From Clostridiaceae bacterium (GTDB lineage: Bacteria; Bacillota; Clostridia; DSM-8532), in contig JAAYNX010000113.1 in NCBI GenBank assembly GCA_012520615.1, positions 1 to 41,338 on the forward strand: a stretch of 41,338 nt of DNA, written 5' to 3'. Shown here piece by piece: positions 1 to 9,180 of this stretch. The notes under the pieces are model-generated. The model saw only the letters and a list, made by a program, of their open reading frames with translations. It was not told the DNA's origin and did no database searches. Made by a program: the position numbers and the translations under genes. Every line of letters begins with the position of its first letter. Positions within the stretch are counted from its first letter, which is position 1.

Positions 1-31
1 CTGTAACCTATTTGATTTATCACATGAATAC

Positions 32-60
32 TTGACAAAGGTAAAGTACAATGATATTTT
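32..60 (+). promoter_or_regulatory. hrcA operon promoter (sigma-A type)
   Basis: TTGACA at 32-37 and TATTTT at 55-60 are separated by 17 bp. The CIRCE operator begins five bases after the -10 box, so bound HrcA would cover the start of transcription. This is the only strong promoter seen for the heat-shock operon. Confidence 0.8.
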
Positions 61-64
61 AGTA

Positions 65-91
65 TTAGCACTCAATGGGTGAGAGTGCTAA
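65..91 (+). promoter_or_regulatory. CIRCE operator
   Basis: A perfect inverted repeat TTAGCACTC-N9-GAGTGCTAA lies between the promoter and hrcA. This is the canonical CIRCE element bound by HrcA, so the operon is autorepressed and induced on heat shock. The ATG used by the ORF track at 75 lies inside the element and is not the likely start. I saw no second copy before dnaK. Confidence 0.97.
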
Positions 92-113
92 CAATAAGAT
101 GGGGGTGAAGGTC

Positions 114-1169
114 ATGGTCTGGGAAAAAGAGCTAAATGAAAGAAAACGTGCTATATTAAAATCAATAATTGACGACTATATCCAATCAGCTCAGCCGGTT
201 GGTTCTAGAACAATTGCCAGAAAACATGAGCTTGGCCTTGGTTCTGCGACTATACGAAATGAAATGGCCGATTTAGAAGAGTTAGGATATATTTCGCAGC
301 CCCATACATCTGCTGGAAGAATACCTTCTGATAAAGGTTATCGCTTCTATGTAGAAAATTTAATGCAAATTCAAAGCCTTGCCAAAAACGAAATGGCTAT
401 AATTAGAAAGGCAATGGATGAAAAAATTGAGGAAATCAATGAGCTTATAAAAAGAGCAAGTACGATTATCTCAAATATAACAGGCTACACTGCGGTGGTA
501 ATGGCTCCGCAGCTCACAAGGTCACTGATAAAGTCTGTTCAGTTGCTAAATATTGATGAAAGGCGATTGCTGGTGGTAGTAGTTGCGGGAGGCGGAATTG
601 TTCACAACAGGCTTGTAAACCATTGTGGAACAATTGACAACACACATATTGCAAAGCTGAATCAGGCATTTAATATAATTACATCAGGAAAGACTTTAGA
701 TCAGATTTCTATGCCCATGGTAAGAGATCTACAGAAAGATATTAATGTGCCAGCAGATGTAATACTGTCAGTTTTTGAAGCAATTGAGGACTGTGTAAGG
801 AAAATTGAGACAGCTGATGTTTATTTAGATGGTATAACTAATATATTGAACTATCCGGAGTTTAATGATCTTATTAAAGCACGGGAAGTATTGGACATAC
901 TGAAGGAAAAAGATATAATAAACCAATTGGTGTTTGATGCATCATCGAAAAAGCAGCTTGAATTTAAGATAGGCAGTGAAAATGAAATTAATGAAATGAA
1001 GGATTTAAGTATAATTACTACTGTCTATGGGAGAGAAGGTAAAGATATCGGAACCATCGGCGTCATAGGTCCGACACGCATGACCTACGGCAAGGTAGTT
1101 TCGTCAATAAAATACATCAGGGAACTTCTTAATAGAGAAATGCTTAGAATGTTTGGAGATGATTCCTGA
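114..1169 (+). CDS. hrcA: Heat-inducible transcription repressor HrcA
   Basis: HrcA represses class I heat-shock genes by binding CIRCE; its folding depends on GroEL, which couples repression to chaperone load. The N-terminus is a winged helix (ERKRAILKSIIDDYIQSAQPVGS) and the rest is the GAF-like HrcA domain. I place the start at ATG 114 (MVWEKELNERKR), giving 351 aa, the usual size. A GGGGGTG ribosome site lies just upstream, and the track's ATG at 75 is inside the operator. It is the first gene of hrcA-grpE-dnaK-dnaJ, followed by grpE after 21 bp. Assignment is firm; only the start is inferred. Confidence 0.96.
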   Translation: MVWEKELNERKRAILKSIIDDYIQSAQPVGSRTIARKHELGLGSATIRNEMADLEELGYISQPHTSAGRIPSDKGYRFYVENLMQIQSLAKNEMAIIRKAMDEKIEEINELIKRASTIISNITGYTAVVMAPQLTRSLIKSVQLLNIDERRLLVVVVAGGGIVHNRLVNHCGTIDNTHIAKLNQAFNIITSGKTLDQISMPMVRDLQKDINVPADVILSVFEAIEDCVRKIETADVYLDGITNILNYPEFNDLIKAREVLDILKEKDIINQLVFDASSKKQLEFKIGSENEINEMKDLSIITTVYGREGKDIGTIGVIGPTRMTYGKVVSSIKYIRELLNREMLRMFGDDS

Positions 1170-1190
1170 TAGTACGAAAGGAAGCAAAAG

Positions 1191-1781
1191 ATGGCAAAGA
1201 AAAGTGATGTTGATCCAAAGAAGATAGTAATAACTGACGAAGATTCTGACAGCTTAAAAAAAGACGTGCAAGAATCATCGGAATCGAGTCAAGGTGAAGA
1301 TTTGGATAAAAAAAATGAGGACATTGACCTCAACGAGATAATTAAACAGAAGGATGCTGAGTTAAAGGAAACAGTAGACAGAATACAACGTTTGGCTGCG
1401 GAGTTTGATAACTTCAGGAAAAGAACTCAGAAGGAGAAAGAAAGACTATATGTAGATGCTGTTGTTGATGTTGTAGGGCAATTCCTTCCGGTTGTAGACA
1501 ATTTGGAGAGAGCTGTAACAGCAGCTGGGCAGGAGGAAAGTCAGGGCTTGCAAGAAGGTGTGAACTTAATTCTCAAACAAATAATAGGTGTACTTGAAAA
1601 AATGGGAGTAAAGCCTATTGAAGCAGTTGGCACGTGTTTTGACCCGGAAATTCATAATGCTGTTATGCATATTGAGGATGACACCCTTGACTGCAACATA
1701 GTAACAGAAGAATTCCAAAAGGGTTACATTTACAAAGACGAAGTGGTAATACGGCATTCTATGGTAAAAGTAGCAAACTAA
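1191..1781 (+). CDS. grpE: Nucleotide exchange factor GrpE
   Basis: GrpE releases ADP from DnaK and acts as a dimeric co-chaperone in the cytoplasm. The first ~55 residues are charged and low-complexity (runs of D, E, S and K). A long helix follows, with the conserved segment RLAAEFDNFRKRTQKEKE, and then the C-terminal beta domain with a GxxFDPxxHNAV motif (GTCFDPEIHNAV). The length, 196 aa, is typical. A GAAAGGAAG ribosome site precedes the ATG. It lies between hrcA and dnaK in the normal order. Confidence 0.97.
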   Translation: MAKKSDVDPKKIVITDEDSDSLKKDVQESSESSQGEDLDKKNEDIDLNEIIKQKDAELKETVDRIQRLAAEFDNFRKRTQKEKERLYVDAVVDVVGQFLPVVDNLERAVTAAGQEESQGLQEGVNLILKQIIGVLEKMGVKPIEAVGTCFDPEIHNAVMHIEDDTLDCNIVTEEFQKGYIYKDEVVIRHSMVKVAN

Positions 1782-1862
1782 CAAGAAACTTTACTAAAAG
1801 ATTTAACTAAAAATATTGTACTCTTTGACCTTAAATATATATTAACAGGAGAGTGTTTAAAA

Positions 1863-3710
1863 ATGGCAAAAGTTATAGGTATAGACCTTGGAACAACTAA
1901 TTCATGCGTTGCCGTTATGGAAGGCGGCGAGCCGGTAGTAATTGCAAATGCGGAAGGAAATCGTACAACACCGTCAGTTGTAGCTTTTTCAAAAACTGGG
2001 GAGAGGCTTGTAGGCCAGGTGGCAAAGCGTCAGGCTATCACGAACCCGGAAAGAACTGTTATGTCCATAAAAAGAGATATGGGCACCGATAGAAAGATAA
2101 AAATTGACGATAAGAATTACACCCCGCAAGAAATTTCAGCAATGGTTCTGCAAAAACTTAAGGCAGATGCTGAGGCATACTTAGGAGAAACAGTTACTCA
2201 GGCAGTTATTACAGTTCCTGCATATTTTTCTGATTCCCAGCGTCAGGCAACAAAAGATGCGGGCAAAATCGCGGGACTAGAAGTATTAAGAATAATAAAT
2301 GAGCCTACTGCTGCGGCATTAGCTTATGGTCTGGATAAAGAAAGCGACCAGAAGATTCTTGTGTTCGACCTAGGCGGGGGAACATTCGACGTATCCCTTC
2401 TCGAAATCGGAGATGGAGTTTTTGAAGTTCTTGCGACTAACGGTAATAACCGTTTGGGCGGAGACGATTTCGACCAGAGAATTATTGATTGGCTTGCAGA
2501 TGGATTTAAAAAAGACAACGGTATTGATTTAAGAAATGACAAAATGGCAATGCAGCGCCTTAAGGAAGCGGCCGAGAAAGCTAAAATCGAGCTTTCTGGT
2601 GTAGCTCAATCAAATATCAATCTGCCCTTTATTACTGCCGATGCAACAGGGCCTAAGCACTTGGATATGAATTTAACCCGTGCTAAGTTTGATGAACTAA
2701 CTTCTGACTTGGTAGAAAAGACAATGGAACCACTAAGAAAAGCTATTTCAGATGCAGGTATTTCTCCTAGTGATGTTGAGAGAGTATTATTAGTTGGTGG
2801 TTCAACTCGTATCCCAGCAGTTCAAGAAGCTGTTAAGAAATTCTTAGGAAAAGATCCTTTCAAGGGCATAAATCCTGATGAATGTGTTGCTGTTGGCGCT
2901 GCGATACAGGCTGGCGTACTATCTGGAGAGGTTAAGGATTTACTCCTTTTGGATGTTACTCCGCTATCTCTTGGAATTGAAACCCTTGGAGGCGTATTTA
3001 CAAAACTTATTGAAAGGAACACAACTATTCCTTCAAAGAAAAGTCAAGTATTTTCAACTGCCGCAGACGGACAAACCAGTGTTGATATCAAGGTTTACCA
3101 AGGCGAGAGAGAGATGGCCGCACATAATAAGCTTCTGGGTAACTTCCAGCTTACCGGTATACCACCGGCTCCTCGTGGAGTGCCTCAGATAGAGGTTACT
3201 TTTGACATTGATGCCAACGGTATAGTACATGTATCCGCAAAAGATATGGGCACAGGAAATGAGCAGAATATTACCATTACTGCCAGCAGTAACTTAAGCG
3301 ATGCCGATATAGAAAAGGCCGTTAAAGAGGCTGAAAAATTCGCAGCTGAAGACAAAAAGCAGAAAGAAAGTATTGAGACTCGTAATCAAGCCGACAGCGC
3401 GGTTTATCAAGCGGAAAAGACACTAAAAGAAGTGGGCGATAAAATAAGTGCTGATGATAAATCTGCAGTTGAAGCCGAGATCAATAAGGTTAAGGAAGCA
3501 CTTAAAGGTAGTGATAACGAGGCTATAAGACAAGCAACAGAAGGCTTGACCCAAGCATTCTATGGAATATCTCAAAAATTGTATCAACAGAATCCTCAGG
3601 GTCAAGGACCTAATCCAGGCGAAGGATTTAATCCCGGAGCCGAAGGCAACCCTCAAGACAATGTATACAATGCAGACTACAAAGTAGTTGACGAGGATGA
3701 TAAACAATAA
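1863..3710 (+). CDS. dnaK: Chaperone protein DnaK (Hsp70)
   Basis: ATP-dependent Hsp70 chaperone that binds exposed hydrophobic peptides with DnaJ and GrpE. The start [18 protein letters not shown] contains the phosphate-1 loop; [12 protein letters not shown] and [11 protein letters not shown] are the other ATPase signatures. The substrate-binding domain follows, and the end is a Gly/Pro/Asn-rich linker and the conserved acidic tail (VVDEDDKQ). The length of 615 aa is normal. An ACAGGAGAG ribosome site precedes the ATG. The 81-bp gap after grpE shows no convincing promoter or second CIRCE. Confidence 0.99.
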   Translation: MAKVIGIDLGTTNSCVAVMEGGEPVVIANAEGNRTTPSVVAFSKTGERLVGQVAKRQAITNPERTVMSIKRDMGTDRKIKIDDKNYTPQEISAMVLQKLKADAEAYLGETVTQAVITVPAYFSDSQRQATKDAGKIAGLEVLRIINEPTAAALAYGLDKESDQKILVFDLGGGTFDVSLLEIGDGVFEVLATNGNNRLGGDDFDQRIIDWLADGFKKDNGIDLRNDKMAMQRLKEAAEKAKIELSGVAQSNINLPFITADATGPKHLDMNLTRAKFDELTSDLVEKTMEPLRKAISDAGISPSDVERVLLVGGSTRIPAVQEAVKKFLGKDPFKGINPDECVAVGAAIQAGVLSGEVKDLLLLDVTPLSLGIETLGGVFTKLIERNTTIPSKKSQVFSTAADGQTSVDIKVYQGEREMAAHNKLLGNFQLTGIPPAPRGVPQIEVTFDIDANGIVHVSAKDMGTGNEQNITITASSNLSDADIEKAVKEAEKFAAEDKKQKESIETRNQADSAVYQAEKTLKEVGDKISADDKSAVEAEINKVKEALKGSDNEAIRQATEGLTQAFYGISQKLYQQNPQGQGPNPGEGFNPGAEGNPQDNVYNADYKVVDEDDKQ

Positions 3711-3768
3711 AATACTGATATAATGTTGATTGATAAAATCACATTTAAAATTCTTAGCCGAAAAAATT

Positions 3769-3805
3769 TGAAACGGTATTTGTCTGAATGACATCTACCG
3801 TTTCA
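3769..3805 (+). other. Hairpin between dnaK and dnaJ
   Basis: TGAAACGGTA (3769-3778) and TACCGTTTCA (3796-3805) form a 10-bp stem. Inside it TGTC and GACA add a further 4 bp around a 5-base loop. No T-run follows, so it is not a standard terminator. A role in mRNA processing or in lowering dnaJ relative to dnaK is an inference. Confidence 0.6.
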
Positions 3806-3840
3806 CGTTTGTATATCTAAAGCTATTTGGAGGGTTAATC

Positions 3841-4977
3841 TTGGCTGATAAAAGAGATTACTATGAGGTGCTTGGCCTATCAAAGCAGGCATCCTCTGAA
3901 GATATAAAAAAGGCTTACAGAAAGCTAGCCAAAAAGTATCACCCGGATATGAATCAGGGTGACAAGGAAGCTGAATCAAAGTTTAAAGAGGTAAACGAAG
4001 CCTACAGCGTATTAAGTGACGAACAAAAACGTTCCAACTATGACCGTTTCGGCCATGCTGCCTTTGATGGTACAGGTGGAGGGTTCAGCGGTTTCGATGG
4101 CTTTGGATTCGGAGGATTGGATGACCTTTTTGAGACTTTCATGGGCGGAGGCTTTGGCCGCAGTAGAAGAGGCGGAAATAACGGGCCGGCCCGAGGAAAA
4201 GATCTTCAATATTCAATAGAAATTACTTTTGAAGAAGCCGCGTTTGGTGTTACAAAGGATATTCCAGTGACTAGGATGCAAACCTGTACCACATGCAGTG
4301 GTTCTGGTGCAAAGCCGGGGACCTCGGTAGAAAATTGTAAGCATTGCCAAGGAACGGGGCAAGTGCGCTATTCCCAAGCAACCCCGTTTGGTCAATTTGT
4401 TAATGTAAAGACCTGTGATGTCTGTCGTGGTGAAGGTAAAATAATTACACAACCATGTGAAACATGCCGTGGTAAAGCCAGAGTATCAAAGAATTCACGT
4501 ATAAGCCTAAATATACCTGCTGGTATAGATGAGGGTCAAACCATGTCTCTGAAAGGTGAAGGTGAGTCAGGTTTAAGGGGAGGCCCTGCAGGTGATTTGT
4601 ATGTGACAATACATATCAAGCCCCATGTGATTTTCAAAAGGGAAGGCTATGATGTTGTTTGTGATATACCAATATCCTTTATACAAGCAGCGTTAGGAGC
4701 TGAAATTGATATTCCTACAATTGATGGTATGATAAAGCATACCATACCGGAGGGTACTCAGACTGCAACAGTATTCAAGATAAAAGGTAAAGGAATTAAG
4801 CGACTGAGAAGCAATTCTAGGGGTGACCAATATATTCGCGTAAATGTTGAAGTCCCTAAAAAGCTGTCTCAAAAGCAAAAAGACTTACTGCGTCAATTAG
4901 CCGAAATCAGCGGTGATGAAGGACTTGACCAGAAAAAAAGTTTTTTTGATAAGGTGAAAGATTTATTTAAAGAATGA
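3841..4977 (+). CDS. dnaJ: Chaperone protein DnaJ (Hsp40)
   Basis: Co-chaperone that delivers substrates to DnaK and stimulates its ATPase. The J domain covers about residues 1-70 with the HPD motif (KYHPDMNQ), followed by a Gly/Phe-rich region. Four zinc-binding repeats follow: [24 protein letters not shown] and CETCRGKA; the last departs slightly from CxxCxGxG. The C-terminal substrate-binding and dimerisation domains complete 378 aa. The start is TTG at 3841, supported by GGAGGG eight bases upstream and by [12 protein letters not shown], the family's normal N-terminus. Confidence 0.98.
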   Translation: MADKRDYYEVLGLSKQASSEDIKKAYRKLAKKYHPDMNQGDKEAESKFKEVNEAYSVLSDEQKRSNYDRFGHAAFDGTGGGFSGFDGFGFGGLDDLFETFMGGGFGRSRRGGNNGPARGKDLQYSIEITFEEAAFGVTKDIPVTRMQTCTTCSGSGAKPGTSVENCKHCQGTGQVRYSQATPFGQFVNVKTCDVCRGEGKIITQPCETCRGKARVSKNSRISLNIPAGIDEGQTMSLKGEGESGLRGGPAGDLYVTIHIKPHVIFKREGYDVVCDIPISFIQAALGAEIDIPTIDGMIKHTIPEGTQTATVFKIKGKGIKRLRSNSRGDQYIRVNVEVPKKLSQKQKDLLRQLAEISGDEGLDQKKSFFDKVKDLFKE

Positions 4978-4990
4978 AAGCAGGTATCCT

Positions 4991-5923
4991 ATGAAATGGA
5001 TTGAAATCTCAGTCAGAACAAATCAACAAGCTTCGGAAGTAATAGCTGAGAAGCTTATGAATATGGGGGCTAATGGAACAGAAATGGTTGATCCGGCGGC
5101 TTTTCGCCAAGCTCTTGAAAATAACAAATATCTAGATTATGCCGATAATGGATTAATAGATAAGTATGGGACTGATGTTATAGTAAGAGCATACTTTTCT
5201 GAAAATCTTAACCCTATCAATATAACAGATGAACTTAAACTTGCACTAGACAGCATTTCAGCCTATATGGATATTGGTTCTGGAGATATAACGTATTTGC
5301 TACGAGATGATAGTGAATGGAAGGATACTTGGAAACAGTATTTTAAGCCATTTAAGTTTACCGAAAGAATTGTGATAAAACCAAGCTGGGAGGAATACAT
5401 CCAAAAAGATGATGAAATAGTTATTGAATTGGATCCTGGTATGGCTTTTGGAACAGGCACCCATGAGACAACAAAAATGTGCGCCCTACTGGGTGAAAAA
5501 TATGTAAAAGCAAACGATAGGGTGCTGGATCTGGGTTGCGGAACAGCAATTTTGGGATTAATGGCAGTTAAGCTTGGGGCATCATCTGCTCTTGCAGTGG
5601 ATATCGATGAAGCAGCAGTTAAGACAGCACATCAAAACATCGAAAATAATGGGGAAATAGAGAAAATTCGGGTAATGAGAGGTGCTATTTGTGATGTTCC
5701 CAAAGAAACTTTTGATTTGATATTTATCAATATCATCGCAGATGTTATTATAGAAATATCAAAGGAAATAAATGCATATGTGAAAAGCGGAACGAACATC
5801 ATTCTTTCGGGTATTATAAAGGAACGAAAAGCCGAAGTGAAAAGCAAGTTCTTAGATTTGGGCTTTGATTTTATAGATGAATTGAATATGGGAGAATGGG
5901 AGGCAATGGTTTTTCGTGCATAG
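4991..5923 (+). CDS. prmA: Ribosomal protein L11 methyltransferase PrmA
   Basis: SAM-dependent methyltransferase that trimethylates ribosomal protein L11. The N-terminal L11-recognition domain is followed by a class I methyltransferase fold with motif I VLDLGCGTAILGL, an acidic strand end ALAVDIDEAAV, and the preceding GMAFGTGTHETT segment typical of PrmA. The length, 310 aa, is normal. It starts 13 bp after dnaJ and overlaps rsmE by 8 bp. The dnaJ-prmA-rsmE order is conserved in many Firmicutes. Confidence 0.96.
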   Translation: MKWIEISVRTNQQASEVIAEKLMNMGANGTEMVDPAAFRQALENNKYLDYADNGLIDKYGTDVIVRAYFSENLNPINITDELKLALDSISAYMDIGSGDITYLLRDDSEWKDTWKQYFKPFKFTERIVIKPSWEEYIQKDDEIVIELDPGMAFGTGTHETTKMCALLGEKYVKANDRVLDLGCGTAILGLMAVKLGASSALAVDIDEAAVKTAHQNIENNGEIEKIRVMRGAICDVPKETFDLIFINIIADVIIEISKEINAYVKSGTNIILSGIIKERKAEVKSKFLDLGFDFIDELNMGEWEAMVFRA

Positions 5924-6665
5924 ATTTATGGTAGCTCCCGCCAATATTCAAAATGATAGAATTATACTGGAGGGGGATGATTTAAAGCATTTAAGACAGG
6001 TGTTGAGAATAGAACCCGGAGATACAGTATTTGTATTTGACGGGAGTGGCATCGAATATGAAGCAATTATTCTGTCTATGGACAAATTTAGAGCTATTGC
6101 CCAAATAAAGGCTACCTTTCAAAATGAAGCAGAACCGCAAACTCACGTCACTTTGTTTCAGGGAGTCCTAAAAGGTGAAAAAATGGACCTTATAATCCAA
6201 AAGGGAGTCGAATTGGGAGTTCATAGGATTGTTCCTGTTATTACAAACAGAACAGTTGTAAAGCTTAATAAAAAAGATAGTGAGAAAAAAGCGGAGCGAT
6301 GGTCTAAAATAGCAAGAGAAGCCGCTAAACAATGCCGTAGAGCTTATGTTCCAGAGGTTACCGAGCCTATTAGTTTCGATGAATCTTTGTTAAAAGCCAA
6401 AGAATTTGGAGCTACTCTATTTTTGTATGAAAATGAGGGAAAAAAATGTTTGAAAGAAACGCTGAAATGTTATACTATTAATAAGATTGAGGATATCTCG
6501 CTGTTTGTCGGGCCAGAGGGCGGTTTTACACTTCAAGAAGTTGAAAATTGCAAAGATTTAGGTTACGATATAGTGGGTTTGGGAAAACGAATATTAAGAG
6601 CAGAAACAGCAGCAATTTCGGTCCTTTCAATTATTATGTATGAGATGGGTGAAATTAGTATATGA
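5916..6665 (+). CDS. rsmE: 16S rRNA (uracil-1498-N3)-methyltransferase RsmE
   Basis: Methylates U1498 of 16S rRNA in the 30S subunit. It has an N-terminal PUA-like domain and a C-terminal SPOUT knot with LFVGPEGGFTLQEV and LGKRILRAETAAI, the family's SAM-binding knot motifs. The start is GTG at 5916 (MHRFMV, the usual N-terminus), with GGGAGG upstream inside prmA. The length of 249 aa is typical. It is translationally coupled to the genes on both sides (8-bp overlap before, ATGA overlap after). Confidence 0.95.
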   Translation: MHRFMVAPANIQNDRIILEGDDLKHLRQVLRIEPGDTVFVFDGSGIEYEAIILSMDKFRAIAQIKATFQNEAEPQTHVTLFQGVLKGEKMDLIIQKGVELGVHRIVPVITNRTVVKLNKKDSEKKAERWSKIAREAAKQCRRAYVPEVTEPISFDESLLKAKEFGATLFLYENEGKKCLKETLKCYTINKIEDISLFVGPEGGFTLQEVENCKDLGYDIVGLGKRILRAETAAISVLSIIMYEMGEISI

Positions 6666-7039
6666 AAAAGATCACTTTTGTTATTACTGATGATGCAATA
6701 TTTATGCGCACATTATTAAGGAAAATCATCGAGCAAACAGAAGAATATGAAGTTGTGGGAGAGGCATCCAATGGTCGTGAAGCTATTGAAGCGGCAGAAA
6801 GATATCAACCAAGCATCTTGACATTGGATATTACTATGCCTGAAATGGACGGTATTCAGGCAGTTAAAGAAATCCTTAAGGTCAGTCCCAAAACTCGTAT
6901 TATTATGGTTTCTGCGATGGGGCAACAATCAATGGTTATTGAAGCCATTAAACAAGGGGCTAAGGACTTTGTTGTCAAACCCTTTGATAAATCTAGAGTA
7001 TACCAGTCCATTAAAAATGTTCTTGCTATGGATAATTAA
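6662..7039 (+). CDS. Stand-alone CheY-like receiver protein
   Basis: A single receiver domain of 125 aa with no output domain. The acidic pair is D10/D11, the phospho-acceptor D56 (LTLDITMPEMDG), the switch Ser84 (MVSAMG) and the conserved Lys106 (VVKPFD). It resembles chemotaxis CheY-type receivers, but no che, fli or kinase gene lies nearby. Its ATG overlaps the rsmE stop (ATGA), so it is translated from the chaperone/modification operon. Its partner kinase and target cannot be told from here. Calling it a receiver is secure; calling it CheY itself is not. Confidence 0.9.
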   Translation: MKKITFVITDDAIFMRTLLRKIIEQTEEYEVVGEASNGREAIEAAERYQPSILTLDITMPEMDGIQAVKEILKVSPKTRIIMVSAMGQQSMVIEAIKQGAKDFVVKPFDKSRVYQSIKNVLAMDN

Positions 7040-7075
7040 AATTCATTCAAGAAATAATAAGGAGTACTTAATTTA

Positions 7076-7951
7076 ATGCTAAGAAGTATGACTGGCTTTG
7101 GCCACTGTGAATATACCGAAAACGATATTACTTTTACTGTTGAGATTAAGACTGTTAATCATCGGTACAGCGATATCTTTCTTAGAATGCCAAAACAGCT
7201 TTCTGTCTTTGAAGAAAAAATCCGTTCCCTTACATCGGCGAAAATACAAAGGGGAAAGATTGATATTTACATAACCTATGATAATAAATCTTCTAGTTTT
7301 CAAGAGGTAATGCTTGACGAGCGACTTGCCGAGGCATATTGTGAAACTCTTAGGAAAATTTCGGATAATCTTGGGCTTAGAGACGATATATCAGCCACAT
7401 CTTTGGCTAGATTTCCTGATATTTTGAAGGTTGAGAAACAGGATAATAACGAAGAAATTGGTAAAATTTTAGAGAAGGCTTTTAATCTTGCCCTCGAAGA
7501 GCTTTTGCATATGAGGATGCGAGAAGGAGAAAAGCTTAAAGAGGCCTTGTTAAACAATCTTTCTGTAGTTGAAAAATTTATCGAGAAAATACGGGAAAAA
7601 GCTCCTTTAGTTGTTAAAGAATATAAACTAAAGCTTGAGGCAAGATTATCAGAACTGATTGATTTGCAAAGAGTTGATCCTGCACGAATAGCGACTGAAG
7701 TTGCTCTGTATGCTGATAAATGCAGTATAGATGAAGAGCTTGTAAGATTACAAAGCCACATTATGCAGATGAGAGAAATGCTGAATGAGGGCAGTCCCGT
7801 CGGTAAAAAGGCTGATTTTTTAATTCAAGAAATGAATAGAGAAGTAAATACGATAGGATCAAAAGCTAGCGATCTTGATATTACGAGAAATGTTGTCGAG
7901 CTTAAAAGTGAAATAGAAAAGATTCGAGAGCAAATCCAAAATATTGAATAA
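7076..7951 (+). CDS. YicC/YloC family endoribonuclease
   Basis: YicC-family protein of 291 aa. It begins MLRSMTGFG and contains IKTVNHRYSDIFLRMP and ends with the DUF1732 region (LIQEMNREVNTIGSKA), both hallmarks of the family. Members have been reported as endoribonucleases. The ATG at 7076 has AAGGAG upstream. It leads the block yicC-remA-gmk-rpoZ, a common Firmicutes arrangement. Confidence 0.93.
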   Translation: MLRSMTGFGHCEYTENDITFTVEIKTVNHRYSDIFLRMPKQLSVFEEKIRSLTSAKIQRGKIDIYITYDNKSSSFQEVMLDERLAEAYCETLRKISDNLGLRDDISATSLARFPDILKVEKQDNNEEIGKILEKAFNLALEELLHMRMREGEKLKEALLNNLSVVEKFIEKIREKAPLVVKEYKLKLEARLSELIDLQRVDPARIATEVALYADKCSIDEELVRLQSHIMQMREMLNEGSPVGKKADFLIQEMNREVNTIGSKASDLDITRNVVELKSEIEKIREQIQNIE

Positions 7952-7972
7952 TTATTGATTACGGAGGAGCTA

Positions 7973-8269
7973 ATGAAGCTAATCAATGTTGGGTTCGGAA
8001 ATATGGTTTCCTCAAATAGAATAATAGCTATTGTAAGCCCTGAATCGGCTCCCATTAAGCGTATTATTCAAGAGGGGAGAGAACGGGGAGTTTTAATAGA
8101 TGCTACTTATGGCAGAAGAACTCGTGCGGTTATAATAACAGACAGTGATCATGTCATTCTTTCTGCTCTACAGCCTGAGACTGTTGCAAACAGGATACAA
8201 GACCTGGATGAAGAATCAGCGGTTGAGGTGTCAAAAAAGATAAAACCTGAACGGGGGGCAGATATATGA
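7973..8269 (+). CDS. remA: Extracellular matrix/biofilm regulator RemA (DUF370)
   Basis: Small DNA-binding protein of 98 aa. In Bacillus subtilis RemA activates biofilm matrix and osmoprotection genes and forms ring-shaped oligomers. The sequence [21 protein letters not shown] and [16 protein letters not shown] are diagnostic. The start is ATG 7973, not the track's TTG at 7955, because GGAGGAG (7963-7969) stands at the right distance. The stop overlaps the gmk start by 4 bp, so the two are coupled. What it regulates in this organism cannot be seen. Confidence 0.93.
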   Translation: MKLINVGFGNMVSSNRIIAIVSPESAPIKRIIQEGRERGVLIDATYGRRTRAVIITDSDHVILSALQPETVANRIQDLDEESAVEVSKKIKPERGADI

Positions 8270-8871
8270 ATCCGGGTTTGCTTGTTGTTGTTTCGGGACC
8301 GGCAGGAGTGGGCAAGGGAACCATAGTCAGAAAAATGATGGAGAACGATCCAAAGTTCGTTTATTCAATTTCGGCAACATCCCGGCTACCCAGAGCAACA
8401 GAAACCGAAGGTAGGAACTACTACTTTAAAACGCGAGAACAATTCGAAGAAATGATAAAAAATGAAGAACTAATAGAATGGGTGGAGTACTGCGGGAATT
8501 ATTACGGAACTCCTAGAAGCCTCGTTTGTAGTGAGATAGAAAAAGGTAATGTAGTCATACTGGAAATTGAAGTTGATGGAGCACTTAATGTAAAACGCAT
8601 GTTTCCAGATTGTATACTTTGCTTCATAATACCGCCGGATTTTAGTGAGCTTGAGAAAAGGCTTAGAGGAAGAGGTACGGATACAGAGGAATCTATAACG
8701 AAAAGACTCTCAAGAGCAAAAGAAGAGTTTAAGCTGATAAAAGAGTATGACTATTTAATTTTAAATGATAGTATTGAAAACGCAGCGCAAAGGTTCTTTA
8801 GCATAGTACAGGCCGAGCAAATGCGAACAAATAGAAACAAAGAATTAATCAATAAATTCGAAAATATTTAG
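8266..8871 (+). CDS. gmk: Guanylate kinase
   Basis: Phosphorylates GMP to GDP with ATP. The P-loop is [29 protein letters not shown] is the GMP-binding segment and [15 protein letters not shown] follows as usual. The length is 201 aa. It is coupled to remA by ATGA overlap and followed 16 bp later by rpoZ; gmk-rpoZ adjacency is conserved across bacteria. Confidence 0.97.
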   Translation: MNPGLLVVVSGPAGVGKGTIVRKMMENDPKFVYSISATSRLPRATETEGRNYYFKTREQFEEMIKNEELIEWVEYCGNYYGTPRSLVCSEIEKGNVVILEIEVDGALNVKRMFPDCILCFIIPPDFSELEKRLRGRGTDTEESITKRLSRAKEEFKLIKEYDYLILNDSIENAAQRFFSIVQAEQMRTNRNKELINKFENI

Positions 8872-8887
8872 AGGAGTTGGATTTTTT

Positions 8888-9145
8888 ATGATTTATCCCC
8901 CGATGTCTTCTTTATTAAAGAAGGTAGACAGCCGATATACTTTAGTGATTTTAACCGCTAAACGTGCCCGTATGTTAACAAATGGAGCAAGGAAACAAAC
9001 CAGTTTCAATTCAGACAAAGATGTTACGGTTGCCATTCATGAAATTGATGAGGGCGCTATTCGTTACCACAAAGTAAAAAAACAGCAACCAACACATGAA
9101 AATATGGTCGAGGCCTCACTAAACAGCAGCGAGGATCAGGTTTAA
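8888..9145 (+). CDS. rpoZ: DNA-directed RNA polymerase omega subunit
   Basis: Omega stabilises the beta' subunit of RNA polymerase. The 85-aa product begins MIYPPMSSLLKKVDSRYTLV and carries the characteristic TAKRARMLTNGAR helix. A GAGGAG ribosome site precedes ATG 8888. It is the last gene of the yicC-remA-gmk-rpoZ block; glyS begins 35 bp later with its own ribosome site. Confidence 0.95.
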   Translation: MIYPPMSSLLKKVDSRYTLVILTAKRARMLTNGARKQTSFNSDKDVTVAIHEIDEGAIRYHKVKKQQPTHENMVEASLNSSEDQV

Positions 9146-9180
9146 CTATAAATTATAGAACGCTTCAGGAGGAAGAATAG

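Noticed and set aside
47-52. TACAAT as the hrcA -10 box
   Set aside because: Only 9 bp from the TTGACA; TATTTT at 55-60 has the correct 17-bp spacing.
75-113. ATG 75 as the hrcA start
   Set aside because: It lies inside the CIRCE operator; ATG 114 has a ribosome site and the family N-terminus.
1825-1830. TTGACC before dnaK as a separate promoter
   Set aside because: No acceptable -10 hexamer at the right distance.
3423-3794. 123-aa minus-strand ORF over the dnaK end
   Set aside because: Shadow of the DnaK C-terminus running into the intergenic hairpin.
7300-7761. 153-aa minus-strand ORF opposite yicC
   Set aside because: Composition is a Ser/Leu-rich mirror of a well-supported gene, with no ribosome site or family resemblance.
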